Origin: Arthrobacter bambusae
Lineage (GTDB): Bacteria; Actinomycetota; Actinomycetes; Actinomycetales; Micrococcaceae
DNA length: 64,000 bases
Direction: 5' to 3'
Assembly (NCBI RefSeq): GCF_022606295.1
Contig: NZ_JAHHZS010000019.1
Location: 1-64,000 of the forward strand
This document shows, one piece after another, positions 7,968 to 16,978 of the stretch (positions are counted from its first letter, which is position 1; every line of letters begins with the position of its first letter). Under the pieces are notes generated by a model that saw nothing but the letters and a program-made list of their open reading frames with translations, made no database searches and was not told where the DNA came from. Made by a program: the position numbers and the translations under genes.

Positions 7968-9500
7968 TTAGGCGACCGCGGCGGGTTCCTTGGGCGCCTT
8001 CAGGGTGGTCCGGAGCTGCGGTGAGGCGTCGATCCGCGCTTGGGCATCGCGCAGTGCCAGCACCGCCGTCTCGAGTTGGGCCGGGGCCAGCGTGTACGGG
8101 ACGCGCATGAAATGTTCGAAAGCCCCTCCGACGCCGAAGCGCGGCCCGGCTGCCAGCCGGACGCCGAAGTCCGGGGCGACGACGGTGAGCGCCGTGCTCG
8201 ACGGCGTGGGCAGCCTGCACCATGCTGTCAGCCCGCCGCGCGGACGTTCCACGTGCCAATCGGGCAGGTGCTCGGCCAGTAGTCCGAGGAGCGCTTCCCG
8301 GTTCTGCCGCAGCTCCGCTAGCCGGGCGTCCAATGGTTCGGCGAAGGCCCTGAGCAACCGGGCCGCAGCCAACTGCTCGACGACGGGCCCACCAAGATCC
8401 ATCGTGGTCCGGGTCTGCACGAAGCGACTGATCGAGTCCTCATCTGCGCGGATCCACCCCGTCCGGAGCCCGGCCCAATGTGATTTGCTGAGCGAACCGA
8501 TGGTCACCACGGCGGGACTGAATGCCGAGAGCGGCGAGGTATTGACGGCGTCGAGGTTTAGCTCCCGGAGCGTCTCGTCCACTACGAGGACGGTGCCCGT
8601 CCCCGCCGCCTCACGCACCAGGCGGCGCCGCTGAAGATTGGACATGATCCGCCCGGTGGGGTTGTGGAAGTCCGGAACGAGGTAGGCCATGGCCGGGCGT
8701 TGGTGGCGCATTGCCGCCACCATCCCGTCGATATCCCAGCCGCCCGACGCCGGCTCGACGCCACCGCCCGACGCCGGCTCGACGCCACCGCCCGACGCCG
8801 GCTTGACGCCACCGCCCGACGCCGGCTCCGCGACAGGCGGCATGGGCACCGGTACCGTGCGGGAGCCCGAAGCGCGGATCGCGTCGAGCGCGTTGGGGTA
8901 GCTGGGATGCTCCACGAGGACCTTCTGCTGCCGCCCGGCGAGGGTCCTCAAGATGATGTTCAGTGCATGCTGGGCTCCCGAGGTCACCAGTATCTGTGCG
9001 GCCGTTGTGGGGATGCCGGCTGCCGTGTAGCGGTCCGCGATGGCCTCCCGGAGCGGCGGGAGGCCCACTGCGTCGTAGCCAAAACCGGGCAACAGTGCCG
9101 GGAGGTCGATCAACGCGTCGGCGAATGCCCGGTGCACCACCTCGCCCGTGGCCGGCAGCGAAGCGTAGGCGAGGTCAAGGATCCCCTCCGGAGCGGCCAG
9201 TCCCGGTCCACTGACCGGAATCGTCCGGTGCGGAATGCCCGTCCGGCCCCGGCTGCCTTGGCCGCCACGGAGGAATCCTTGCTCGCGCAGGCTGGCGTAG
9301 GCGGCGGTGACTGTGGTCCGGCTGACGCCCAGGGTGACGGCAAGCGCCCGTTCGCTGGGCAGCGCGACATCGAGCGGGATGCGCCCGTCCATCACCAAAA
9401 GGCGTACGACGTCGGCAAGCTCGCGATAGGCGGGAGCGGCGCCGGTGTTCCACGCCCCGAGGAGACGCAGCATGGCTGTGGGGTTCAGGGATCCGGGCAT
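7968..9500 (-). CDS. MocR-family (GntR-aminotransferase) transcriptional regulator, YczR type
   Basis: A 510-residue fusion of a GntR winged helix (about residues 20-90, LPSERALAVTLGVSRTTVTA) with a fold-type I aminotransferase-like domain. The PLP lysine is in SLSKSHW. Members bind PLP or a PLP adduct to control vitamin B6-related or membrane-protein genes. It is divergent from a YczE-type membrane protein, the arrangement that defines the YczR subgroup. Oddity: between PVPMPPVAEP and WDIDGMV there is an 8-residue tandem repeat (EPASGGGV, 3.7 copies) inside the aminotransferase domain, not in the usual interdomain linker. Confidence 0.88.
   Translation of the reverse strand: MPGSLNPTAMLRLLGAWNTGAAPAYRELADVVRLLVMDGRIPLDVALPSERALAVTLGVSRTTVTAAYASLREQGFLRGGQGSRGRTGIPHRTIPVSGPGLAAPEGILDLAYASLPATGEVVHRAFADALIDLPALLPGFGYDAVGLPPLREAIADRYTAAGIPTTAAQILVTSGAQHALNIILRTLAGRQQKVLVEHPSYPNALDAIRASGSRTVPVPMPPVAEPASGGGVKPASGGGVEPASGGGVEPASGGWDIDGMVAAMRHQRPAMAYLVPDFHNPTGRIMSNLQRRRLVREAAGTGTVLVVDETLRELNLDAVNTSPLSAFSPAVVTIGSLSKSHWAGLRTGWIRADEDSISRFVQTRTTMDLGGPVVEQLAAARLLRAFAEPLDARLAELRQNREALLGLLAEHLPDWHVERPRGGLTAWCRLPTPSSTALTVVAPDFGVRLAAGPRFGVGGAFEHFMRVPYTLAPAQLETAVLALRDAQARIDASPQLRTTLKAPKEPAAVA
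8741..8828. repeat. 24-bp tandem repeat (3.7 copies) inside the MocR gene
   Basis: Copies start at 8741, 8765, 8789 and 8813 (the last partial). They are identical except for one C-to-T change in the third. The unit length is a multiple of three, so copy-number change adds or removes 8 residues without frameshift. This is a coding minisatellite. Confidence 0.85.
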
Positions 9501-9504
9501 AAGA

Positions 9505-9543
9505 CCAGTATTGCAAACTGGCTATGGAAAGCAATGCCAGTTT
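9505..9543. promoter_or_regulatory. putative MocR (YczR-type) operator with CCAGT/ACTGG half-sites
   Basis: CCAGT (9505-9509), ACTGG (9517-9521) and a second CCAGT (9537-9541) are arranged between the divergent MocR and yczE genes. AAACTGGC (9515-9522) and GCCAGTTT (9536-9543) form an 8-bp inverted repeat. A mix of direct and inverted half-sites is typical of MocR operators. Confidence 0.5.
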
Positions 9544-9559
9544 TCGGGAGCATGGTTCC

Positions 9560-10180
9560 ATGATAACCCGCAGAATCACCCAGCTCCTGATTGGCCTCGC
9601 GATGTATGGGATCTCCCTGGCCATGTTCATCCGGGCTGGCCTTGGCCTGGATCCCTGGGACGTGTTCCACCAGGGCGTTGCGGGGAAGATCGGGTGGAGC
9701 ATCGGCACCGTCGTGGTGGTTGTCAGCTTCCTTGTGTTGCTCCTCTGGATACCGCTGCGGCAGATGCCCGGCTTCGGAACCCTGGCCAACGCCGTGCTGG
9801 TGGGCGTGTTCGCGGACATCGGACTGGCCCTGATCCCCGCGTTCTCGCACCTGGGCGGCCAGATCGGCATGCTCGCAGGCGCCGTGGTCCTCAATGGGAT
9901 CGCCTCCGCTTGCTACATCGGCGCACGCCTTGGCCCGGGCGCCCGCGACGGACTCATGACGGGACTTGCCCGCCGCACCGGATGGTCGGTGCGTTTGTCC
10001 CGGACCTTGATCGAGGTTATTGTGCTGGGCGTGGGTTGGCTGCTGGGTGGCTCCGTCGGCGTCGGAACCGTTGTGTACGCCTTGGCCATCGGCCCGCTGG
10101 TGCAGTTGTTGTTGCCCCTGTTCACAGTTCCGGTAAAGGCTCCCTTGGCTGTTCCCGAAGCGGTGCCGGCCGCTCCGTGA
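9560..10180 (+). CDS. yczE: YczE/YyaS/YitT family membrane protein
   Basis: A 206-residue membrane protein with about five hydrophobic helices. Family blocks are GISLAMFIRAGLGLDPWDVFHQG near the N-terminus and GARLGPGARDGLM in the middle, which match YczE. Its molecular function is unknown. Partnering with the divergent YczR-type MocR regulator is a recognised conserved pair. ATG 9560 is preferred to 9524 because GGGAG at 9546-9550 gives a good ribosome site and the upstream ATG would overlap the operator. Confidence 0.8.
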   Translation: MITRRITQLLIGLAMYGISLAMFIRAGLGLDPWDVFHQGVAGKIGWSIGTVVVVVSFLVLLLWIPLRQMPGFGTLANAVLVGVFADIGLALIPAFSHLGGQIGMLAGAVVLNGIASACYIGARLGPGARDGLMTGLARRTGWSVRLSRTLIEVIVLGVGWLLGGSVGVGTVVYALAIGPLVQLLLPLFTVPVKAPLAVPEAVPAAP

Positions 10181-10274
10181 CGCGGATTCTTCCTGGCGAT
10201 GCGCGAATTTCCCTACGCACCCGAATTCCGGTGTCGCTGGGGATTTCCCGCGTCGTCAGGCGGATTGGGCAGAG

Positions 10275-11147
10275 TTAAAGAGCCGGCTGGCACTCGGGGC
10301 AGAAGTAGATGGTCCGGTCCTCCATCCCCGACGCCGGTCCCAGCATCCCGCGGCGAATCGGCGTACGGCAACGAAGGCACGGTTGGTGCTCGCGGCCGTA
10401 CACCCAGTAGCCGGAGCGGGGAATCCCTCGGACTCCGGGGAACGCAGTGCCGCGCGTGATCCTTCGCCCCGGTCCTAAGTTGGCCTCGAGCAGGACCTTG
10501 GCTTCCACGAGCATCCCTGCGAGGTCGGGTACGGCCGATACCGGCGTGGCCGGATGCACCCCGGCCAGGAAACACGTTTCGCAACGGTAGATATTGCCGA
10601 TACCGGCGAGGTTCCGCTGGTCCAACAGTGCGACGCCGATCGGTGCGTCCGGTGCGGCCCGGAGCCGACGAACAGCCTCTTCCGCGTCCCAGTCGGGCCC
10701 GAGCAGATCCGGGCCCAGATGCCCCACCGCGCGGGACTCGTCCGGGGTCGGGATCACTTCCAGGACTCCCAAGGAGAAGCCGACGACGTCGGCCGTCGCC
10801 GTGCGGAGGACGCATCTGGCCGTGTGGCCGGGTTTCCTCCAACGGCCGCCGGGGGCATAGACCTGCCAGCTTCCCTCCATTTTCAAGTGCGAATGGATGG
10901 TCAGGGTGCGGCGGGGTGGTCCGGCCGCCGCCGAACCCGCCTCCACCGGTCCGGGCCCAACGTCCGCCGGTTCCACCAAGCGCATGAGCAGGTGCTTTCC
11001 CCTCGGCACCACCTCGGACACGGTCCATCCGGCCAGGTTGAGCGTGGCAAACCTGGGTACCCGGAAATCGGAAGAGACCAGTGTTTGCCCGGCAAGGGCT
11101 TTATGCAGCTCCGCGGCAGCCCGCCAGACCGAGTCGCCTTCAGGCAC
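10275..11147 (-). CDS. nei: Fpg/Nei-family DNA glycosylase (Nei-type endonuclease VIII)
   Basis: A 290-residue bifunctional DNA glycosylase/AP lyase. The product starts MPEGDS, so processed Pro is the catalytic nucleophile and Glu the helper. The H2TH region reads LLDQRNLAGIGNIYRCETCF (zinc-finger-like Cys pair within), and the C-terminal zinc finger has CLRC and CPEC. It removes oxidised pyrimidines. The start is GTG at 11147, overlapping the Lhr stop by 8 nt, so the two are co-translated. Adjacent lhr and nei genes are also found in mycobacteria, which supports a shared repair role. Confidence 0.88.
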   Translation of the reverse strand: MPEGDSVWRAAAELHKALAGQTLVSSDFRVPRFATLNLAGWTVSEVVPRGKHLLMRLVEPADVGPGPVEAGSAAAGPPRRTLTIHSHLKMEGSWQVYAPGGRWRKPGHTARCVLRTATADVVGFSLGVLEVIPTPDESRAVGHLGPDLLGPDWDAEEAVRRLRAAPDAPIGVALLDQRNLAGIGNIYRCETCFLAGVHPATPVSAVPDLAGMLVEAKVLLEANLGPGRRITRGTAFPGVRGIPRSGYWVYGREHQPCLRCRTPIRRGMLGPASGMEDRTIYFCPECQPAL

Positions 11148-14100
11148 GGATCCTCAATCCCTTCGGCGTGGAGTACGCCCCGGCAGCCGCAAGCGCTAAT
11201 GCCACGGGGGTGTCCAAGAGGTCATGACCGTTGACCTTTTCCATGATCAGTTTGTCTACCGCTCCTCGCCGCACAACTCCGACGAGCTCGGCAGCGGCAG
11301 CCGCCAGGACGTCGTCGTCATGGCTGAAAGTGAGCAGGGTCTTCCCGCCGCGTTCGACGTACAAAACCAAGGCGCCGTCGACCATCACCACCAGGGCACC
11401 TGCTTTCCGCCCCGGACGGTGACCCGATCCTGCGTCGACGGCTAACGCGGGCCAGGGGAGGGCTGCGCCGTAGGGGTTGGCGGGATCCGTGGATGCAAGG
11501 GCCAAAGCGACAGGCGCGGCCTTGGCGAGTTGGGCATCCTCCGTGAAGGAACGTAAGCGGTCCACCGTTGCCGGAACGGCGAACTGGGCTGCTCCGAGGT
11601 GCTCGATGAAGTAGCCGCGGCGGCACCGCCCGGCTTCTTCGAGGCGTGCGAGGACCTTGTACATCAACCCGAATCCGCCCACGATGTTCTCCACCATGAC
11701 GGAGCCGCGCGTCACGATGCCGTACCTGTCGAGGAGGAGTTCGGCGGTGCCGCGCGCATGGATGGTGGGGTCGACCTCAGGTGCCGGCAAAGCCGACCAG
11801 CGGCCGACGGCGAGCGGAGGAGTGGGAGCCGTACCGGAGACCGAGCCGTAGCGTCCGCCCGTGAGCCCGGGCGACCCCATCAAGCCCGTGCCATGCGAAC
11901 GGCCGAGCCTGCTCATCCGCAGCGACCGGGCACGCGGCGGCCGGGCCGGCTGCTTGTGCGCCGTGCGGCCGCCCGCAATCATCGCGCGGACGGGGGCGAA
12001 GGTGTCTCCCGTGATGCGGCCGGCCCAGACGAGATCCCACAGGGCGGCGACCACGGCGTCGTCGCTGAGGACCGCATCCATGCCGCCGGCAACCTCGGTG
12101 AGTTGTCGGAAGAAATAGGCGCCGCCACCGCCTTGCAGATATTCCAGAAGGCGGAGCTGGGCATCGCCTGGCTCGAAATCAGGATCCGGGTTGAGCGTCA
12201 GTTCCGCGGCTTCAGCCACGTGGAGGCTGATCCAGCCGTCGTTCCCGGGGAGCGAGCCGGCTCCGGACCACAAGACTTCGCCTGCGGCCATGAGCTCATC
12301 CAACATGGCCGGCTGATAGTCGGAGATCCGGCTGGCCAGCACCAACGGTTCCCAGGCCGACGCCGGAACGGGCACGCCGGAGAGTTGATCGATGGCCGTC
12401 ATGATGCCGTCGAGCCCCCGCAGTGCCGAGGCGCCCCTGCCTCCAAAAGAACCAGGGCCCCCGGAAGAGGGCGCGGACACGTTTTGCCAGGCCGGCAGGA
12501 AGCGCCCGTAAGCAGCCGCGTCCACCGGCTCCACTTCGGCCCGCAACGCCGCCAGCGAACGACGCCGGAGCTTGCGCAGGACCTCGGAATCGCACCACTC
12601 GCTACTCATTGGGATCCCGCGGAGCGGAATGGCCGGGAGTTCCGGCGCCTCAAACAGCTCCGGTCCCTCATCGGCCACCGTGTCCGGCGCACTCGGGTGC
12701 GGACGGAACTCGCCCTCCACCACACGCCCGTCGGCCGCCAAGCGTTTCAGTGCTGTGCCCACGACGGCGACACCCAGTCCCAGCCTCGTGGCGGCCTCCT
12801 CGGCCGTGAACGGTCCGTGGGTTCGTGCATAACGGGAGACCAGATCCCCGAGTGGATCATGGACGGGTTCAATGAACGCCAAAGGCACACCCATGGGCAG
12901 CGGAACGCCGATGGCGTCCCGGAGCCGGGCCGCGTCCTCAATGGCGGCGAATCGTTCGACGCCGCCGAGCGTCACCGTGAGGGCGCGGTTGGCCTTGCGT
13001 AGCGCCGCCAGATGCAACGCAGCCAGCTCCGTTTCGGCGGCCGATTTCACCGCAGCCGGTTCCGCGGAAGACTCCACTCCTTCGGGCTGCAAACGGGCGG
13101 CCACTTCTTCGACACTCAAGGGGCCGAGCAGTCGCAGCAAGTCCGCCACGCCTTCCACGCCTCGGACTTGCCGGTCCGGTGCCAGCCGCTGGAGTTCGAG
13201 CTCGGTAGCCTCAATGACCTTGGCATCCAGGAGCTCGCGCAGTTCCACCCTGCCCAGGAGCTCGTTCAGGAGTGTGGAGTCGAGGGCCAAAGCCGCGGCC
13301 CTGCGTTCGGCGAGCGGGGAATCGCCCTCATACAAGTACTGGGCAACGTAGCCAAAGAGCAGCGACTTGGCGAACGGGGACGGCTGCTGGGTGGTGGTCT
13401 GTACCAAGCGCAGCTCCCGGCGCTCGATCGAAGCGGCAATGTCTTTCAACGCGGGGAGGTCGTAGACGTCCTGCAAGCATTCGCGCACTGTCTCGAGCAC
13501 GATGGGGAAGGACGGATATTTCTTGGCGACATCCAGCAATTGCGCCGAGCGTTGCCTTTGCTGCCAAAGCGGTTGCCTTTTCGCCGGATTTTGCCGCGGC
13601 AACAACAGCGCACGCGCGGCGCACTCGCGGAAGCGGGAGGCGAACAAGGCGCTGCCGCCAACCTCCGCCGTCACGATCTGCTCAAGCTCGTCGGGGTCAA
13701 AGAGGAACAGCTCCGCTCCGGGAGGTTCGTCTTCCATCATCGGCACCCGCAGCACGATGCCGTCGTCGGCGGCCATGGCGGAACCGTCCAGACCGTAGCG
13801 CTGCTGGAGCCGCTGCCCGACGGCGAGGGCCCACGGCGCGTGGACCGGCATGCCGAAGGGGCTGTGCAGGACTACCCGCCAGTCGCCGAGTTCGTCGTGG
13901 AACCGTTCGACCACCAGCGTCCGGTCATTGGGGACGACCTCCGTGGCCTGCTTCTGTTCGCCCAGATACTGGAGCAGGTTGCCGGCGGCGAAGTCGTCCA
14001 GCCCGCTGGCCTTGCATCGTTCCAGCGCGGGACCTTGATCCGATGCAGAGAGCTCGCGCACGAATGCTCCGAGCGCCCGGCCGAGATCCACCGGCCGGCC

Positions 14101-16176
14101 GAGGGAATCGCCTTTCCAGAAGGGGAGCTTTCCGGGCTGGCCGAAGGCGGGGGAGACAAGGACGCGGTCGTGCGTGATGTCCTCGATTTTCCAGCTCGTG
14201 GCACCGAGGGCGAAGACGTCACCTACCCGGGATTCGTAGACCATTTCCTCGTCGAGCTCACCGACGCGTCGGCCGCCTTTGGCAGCGCGCGACGCCGGAC
14301 TCGGCTCCTGCGCGGACGCCGCACCGTCCCTGCCGGAGCCGGACTCGGAGGCCGAACGGGACCCGGACCCTTCGCTTTCCGTGCCGATGATGTACACGCC
14401 GAAAAGGCCGCGGTCCGGGATGGTTCCGCCCGAGGTCACGGCAAGGCGCTGTGCCCCGGGCCGGCCTTCGATGGTGCCGGCGTTCCGGTCCCAGATGATG
14501 CGCGGCCGGAGCTCGGCGAATTCGTCCGAGGGATACCTGCCAGCCAGGAGATCCAAAGTGGCTTCGAAAGCTGAGCGTGGCAGGGTGGCGAACGGAGCGG
14601 AGCGGCGCACGGTGGCGAACCATTCCTCGACGTCGATGCTTCCCAGCGCGGTGGCGGCGACCGTTTGTTGGGCCAGGATGTCCAAGGGGTTGGCCGGAAC
14701 ATGGAGGCGTTCGATCTTCCCGCCCAGCATCCGTTCCACCGTGATGGCGGTGTGGACGAGGTCTGCCCGGTGTTTGGGGAAGAGCACCCCTTCGGAAATT
14801 TCGCCCACCTGGTGGCCCGCGCGGCCAACCCGTTGCAGTCCGCTGGCCACCGACGGCGGCGATTCGACCTGGACTACAAGGTCCACGGCGCCCATGTCGA
14901 TGCCGAGTTCCAGCGACGACGTCGCTACAACACATCGCAGACGGCCGGACTTGAGGTCGTCCTCGATGAGTGCGCGTTGGTCCTTGGACACGGAGCCGTG
15001 GTGCGCGCGGGCCAGGACCGGATCGGCGCCGCTGGTGCTTCCGGCCTGCGCCATCATGCGGGCGGGTGTCGCCGTCGAGGACGGCGGCCCCGAGTCCAGC
15101 ACCGAATCCGCCGGGGCCGCAAACACATCCACCGCCATGAGCTGGCGTTCTGCGTAGATCTCGTTCAGCCGGGCCGTGAGCCGCTCCGCGAGGCGCCGGG
15201 AGTTGGCAAACACAATGGTGGACTGCTTCGACAGCACAAGGTCAACGATCTTTTCCTCAACATGCGGCCAAATGGAGGCTTGTGGTTGCAGTCCGGAGGC
15301 CGGCCCGGAGTCGAAGGCGCCGGCAGCTCCCGCAAGGTCGGACATGTCCTCCACAGGGACGCTGACGCTGAGGTTCCAGTTCTTGTGCGACGGCGGTGCG
15401 ACGATTTCCACGGGTGCCGAACCGGCGAGGAACTGCGCGACGAGCTCCCGCGGCTCCACGGTGGCCGAGAGGCCGATCCGCTGGGCGGGCTTCGGCAGCA
15501 GAGCATCGAGCCGTTCCAAGGACACCGCGAGGTGCGCGCCGCGTTTGGTACCCGCAACTGCGTGGACCTCGTCGACGATCACAGTGTCCACTTCGCTCAG
15601 CGTCTCCCGGGCCTTGGACGTCAGCATGAGGAACAAGGACTCGGGCGTGGTGATGAGGATGTCCGGTGGGTGGCTGAGCAGCGCGCGGCGGTCCGCCGTC
15701 GTCGTATCTCCGGAACGGACGCCGACGCTCACCAGCGGGGCCGGCAGTCCGAGCCGTTTGGCGGTCTGCGTGATGCCGATCAGCGGCGAGCGGAGGTTCC
15801 GTTCGACGTCGACGCCGAGTGCCTTCAGCGGTGAGATGTACAGGACGCGGGTCTTGCGCTTGGGGGCTTTGGCGCGGGCGCGGCTGCCAGCTTCCTCAAG
15901 CCCCGGGAGGGCGTCCGCCGACGCGGCCGGGGAAACCGACAGGAGCCGGTCCAGCGCCCACAGGAAGGCCGCGAGCGTCTTGCCGGAACCGGTGGGTGCG
16001 ACCACCAAGGCGTGCGATCCCGAAGAAATGGCCTTCCATGCACCGTCCTGGGCAGGGGTGGGCGCGGAGAAAGCTCCGAGGAACCACTCGCGCGTGGCAC
16101 GGCTGAAGCGGTCCATGGCCGTGTCGCCAGAACCGCCCGGTAGCTCCTGCTCCTGCATTCCTCCATCATGCCTCAC
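11140..16176 (-). CDS. lhr: Lhr-type large ATP-dependent DNA helicase
   Basis: A 1678-residue SF2 helicase of the long Lhr class. Walker A APTGSGKT is at residues 60-67 and the DEVH box (TVIVDEVHAV) is near 205. Later motifs GLSATVEP, a second RecA domain with SSLELGIDMGAVDLVVQ and the Q-x-GRAGH motif VGRAGHQVG follow, then the winged-helix Lhr core and a long C-terminal domain. Mycobacterial Lhr is a 3'-5' translocase upregulated by DNA damage. The start is uncertain: GTG 16176, ATG 16158 or ATG 16116; none has an ideal ribosome site. It is coupled to nei downstream. Confidence 0.88.
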   Translation of the reverse strand: MRHDGGMQEQELPGGSGDTAMDRFSRATREWFLGAFSAPTPAQDGAWKAISSGSHALVVAPTGSGKTLAAFLWALDRLLSVSPAASADALPGLEEAGSRARAKAPKRKTRVLYISPLKALGVDVERNLRSPLIGITQTAKRLGLPAPLVSVGVRSGDTTTADRRALLSHPPDILITTPESLFLMLTSKARETLSEVDTVIVDEVHAVAGTKRGAHLAVSLERLDALLPKPAQRIGLSATVEPRELVAQFLAGSAPVEIVAPPSHKNWNLSVSVPVEDMSDLAGAAGAFDSGPASGLQPQASIWPHVEEKIVDLVLSKQSTIVFANSRRLAERLTARLNEIYAERQLMAVDVFAAPADSVLDSGPPSSTATPARMMAQAGSTSGADPVLARAHHGSVSKDQRALIEDDLKSGRLRCVVATSSLELGIDMGAVDLVVQVESPPSVASGLQRVGRAGHQVGEISEGVLFPKHRADLVHTAITVERMLGGKIERLHVPANPLDILAQQTVAATALGSIDVEEWFATVRRSAPFATLPRSAFEATLDLLAGRYPSDEFAELRPRIIWDRNAGTIEGRPGAQRLAVTSGGTIPDRGLFGVYIIGTESEGSGSRSASESGSGRDGAASAQEPSPASRAAKGGRRVGELDEEMVYESRVGDVFALGATSWKIEDITHDRVLVSPAFGQPGKLPFWKGDSLGRPVDLGRALGAFVRELSASDQGPALERCKASGLDDFAAGNLLQYLGEQKQATEVVPNDRTLVVERFHDELGDWRVVLHSPFGMPVHAPWALAVGQRLQQRYGLDGSAMAADDGIVLRVPMMEDEPPGAELFLFDPDELEQIVTAEVGGSALFASRFRECAARALLLPRQNPAKRQPLWQQRQRSAQLLDVAKKYPSFPIVLETVRECLQDVYDLPALKDIAASIERRELRLVQTTTQQPSPFAKSLLFGYVAQYLYEGDSPLAERRAAALALDSTLLNELLGRVELRELLDAKVIEATELELQRLAPDRQVRGVEGVADLLRLLGPLSVEEVAARLQPEGVESSAEPAAVKSAAETELAALHLAALRKANRALTVTLGGVERFAAIEDAARLRDAIGVPLPMGVPLAFIEPVHDPLGDLVSRYARTHGPFTAEEAATRLGLGVAVVGTALKRLAADGRVVEGEFRPHPSAPDTVADEGPELFEAPELPAIPLRGIPMSSEWCDSEVLRKLRRRSLAALRAEVEPVDAAAYGRFLPAWQNVSAPSSGGPGSFGGRGASALRGLDGIMTAIDQLSGVPVPASAWEPLVLASRISDYQPAMLDELMAAGEVLWSGAGSLPGNDGWISLHVAEAAELTLNPDPDFEPGDAQLRLLEYLQGGGGAYFFRQLTEVAGGMDAVLSDDAVVAALWDLVWAGRITGDTFAPVRAMIAGGRTAHKQPARPPRARSLRMSRLGRSHGTGLMGSPGLTGGRYGSVSGTAPTPPLAVGRWSALPAPEVDPTIHARGTAELLLDRYGIVTRGSVMVENIVGGFGLMYKVLARLEEAGRCRRGYFIEHLGAAQFAVPATVDRLRSFTEDAQLAKAAPVALALASTDPANPYGAALPWPALAVDAGSGHRPGRKAGALVVMVDGALVLYVERGGKTLLTFSHDDDVLAAAAAELVGVVRRGAVDKLIMEKVNGHDLLDTPVALALAAAGAYSTPKGLRIRA

Positions 16177-16209
16177 GGCACTGACACAACCTCACGGCAC
16201 TGACACAAC
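16172..16209. repeat. perfect 19-bp tandem duplication at the lhr start
   Basis: The 19-bp unit beginning CTCACGGCACTG occurs twice in direct succession (16172-16190 and 16191-16209). One copy contains the GTG proposed as the longest lhr start, which makes that start less certain and the duplication possibly recent. Confidence 0.8.
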
Positions 16210-16237
16210 AAGGAACAGCGCAGGAATAGGAGCAGCG

Positions 16238-16873
16238 CTACCCCGCCTGGAACGCCTGGACGCTCAAAAGGTTGATATTGGTGTTGCTGCAGGCCGTACG
16301 CTGCTGCGGGATGAAAAGCGAAGCGGTGTCCTCGGGCGGGTAGACCCGGAACCCCGCGGCCTGGGCCTGGGTGCACTCGGGGTAGTTGCCCGCCTGGGTG
16401 TAGCGGAGTTGGGCGAAACCGGCCTTCCCTGGAGCGAGAACCACTTGTGTCACAGGCTGGGAGTCGTCGCGCGCGGCGGCAGCGCCGATCGGATCGCCTG
16501 TAGCTCCGGACGTGAGTGAGACACCCGGGAAACCATTCAGGACGCAGGGTTCCGTGCCGGTGTTGGTCAGGATGAGTTTCATGTAGACGCTGCCTGCCGC
16601 TCCGCCGCCGGTGGAGTCGACAGAAGCCGTCAGCGAGCCCGCTTTGCAGAGAGCAACGCCGGATGCCGTCGTTGTCCCGGAGCTCGATGGGCTGGCGCTG
16701 ACGCTGGAGCTCGGAGTACTTGAGGCCGAGGTTGACGTCGAGGCCGAAGCCGTGTCGCTTGGCGCGGCTGTGCCCGAGGGCTGGGCTTGGCTTTGGGCAC
16801 AGCTGGAGAGCAGGAATACCGAGGCTGCTGCCATCGTGAGCAGGAGACCGTTCTTGACTCGCATATTCGTCAT
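16238..16873 (-). CDS. DUF4232 domain lipoprotein
   Basis: A 211-residue secreted lipoprotein. It has a signal peptide with lipobox LSSC (Cys at about residue 25), then a Ser/Thr/Ala-rich linker (about 30-75), then a DUF4232 domain with paired Cys (ALCKAGSL, TEPCVLNGFPGVSL, TACSNTN). DUF4232 proteins are extracytoplasmic and common in actinobacteria; function unknown. Start is ATG 16873 or 16864. The same-strand YcnI gene lies just upstream (106-bp gap), so co-transcription is possible. Confidence 0.78.
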   Translation of the reverse strand: MTNMRVKNGLLLTMAAASVFLLSSCAQSQAQPSGTAAPSDTASASTSTSASSTPSSSVSASPSSSGTTTASGVALCKAGSLTASVDSTGGGAAGSVYMKLILTNTGTEPCVLNGFPGVSLTSGATGDPIGAAAARDDSQPVTQVVLAPGKAGFAQLRYTQAGNYPECTQAQAAGFRVYPPEDTASLFIPQQRTACSNTNINLLSVQAFQAG

Positions 16874-16978
16874 GCGCACAGCATTTCGTCGACATTTGCC
16901 GGAGTCAACTGCGGCGCGGCAGCGGCGCCGGATTGGCGTCCGGATCGTAATGTTCCGGACGCCCACCCACCGGACTCG

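Noticed and set aside
8741..8828. CRISPR-like repeat
   Set aside because: Copies are contiguous with no spacers and are in frame in a coding gene; a minisatellite. No CRISPR array or cas gene was seen in the window.
11599..14574. Long plus-strand open frames (e.g. 11599-13002, 13012-14574) opposite the helicase gene
   Set aside because: They are antisense shadows of the conserved Lhr reading frame; composition is Arg/Gly/His-rich and no family matches.
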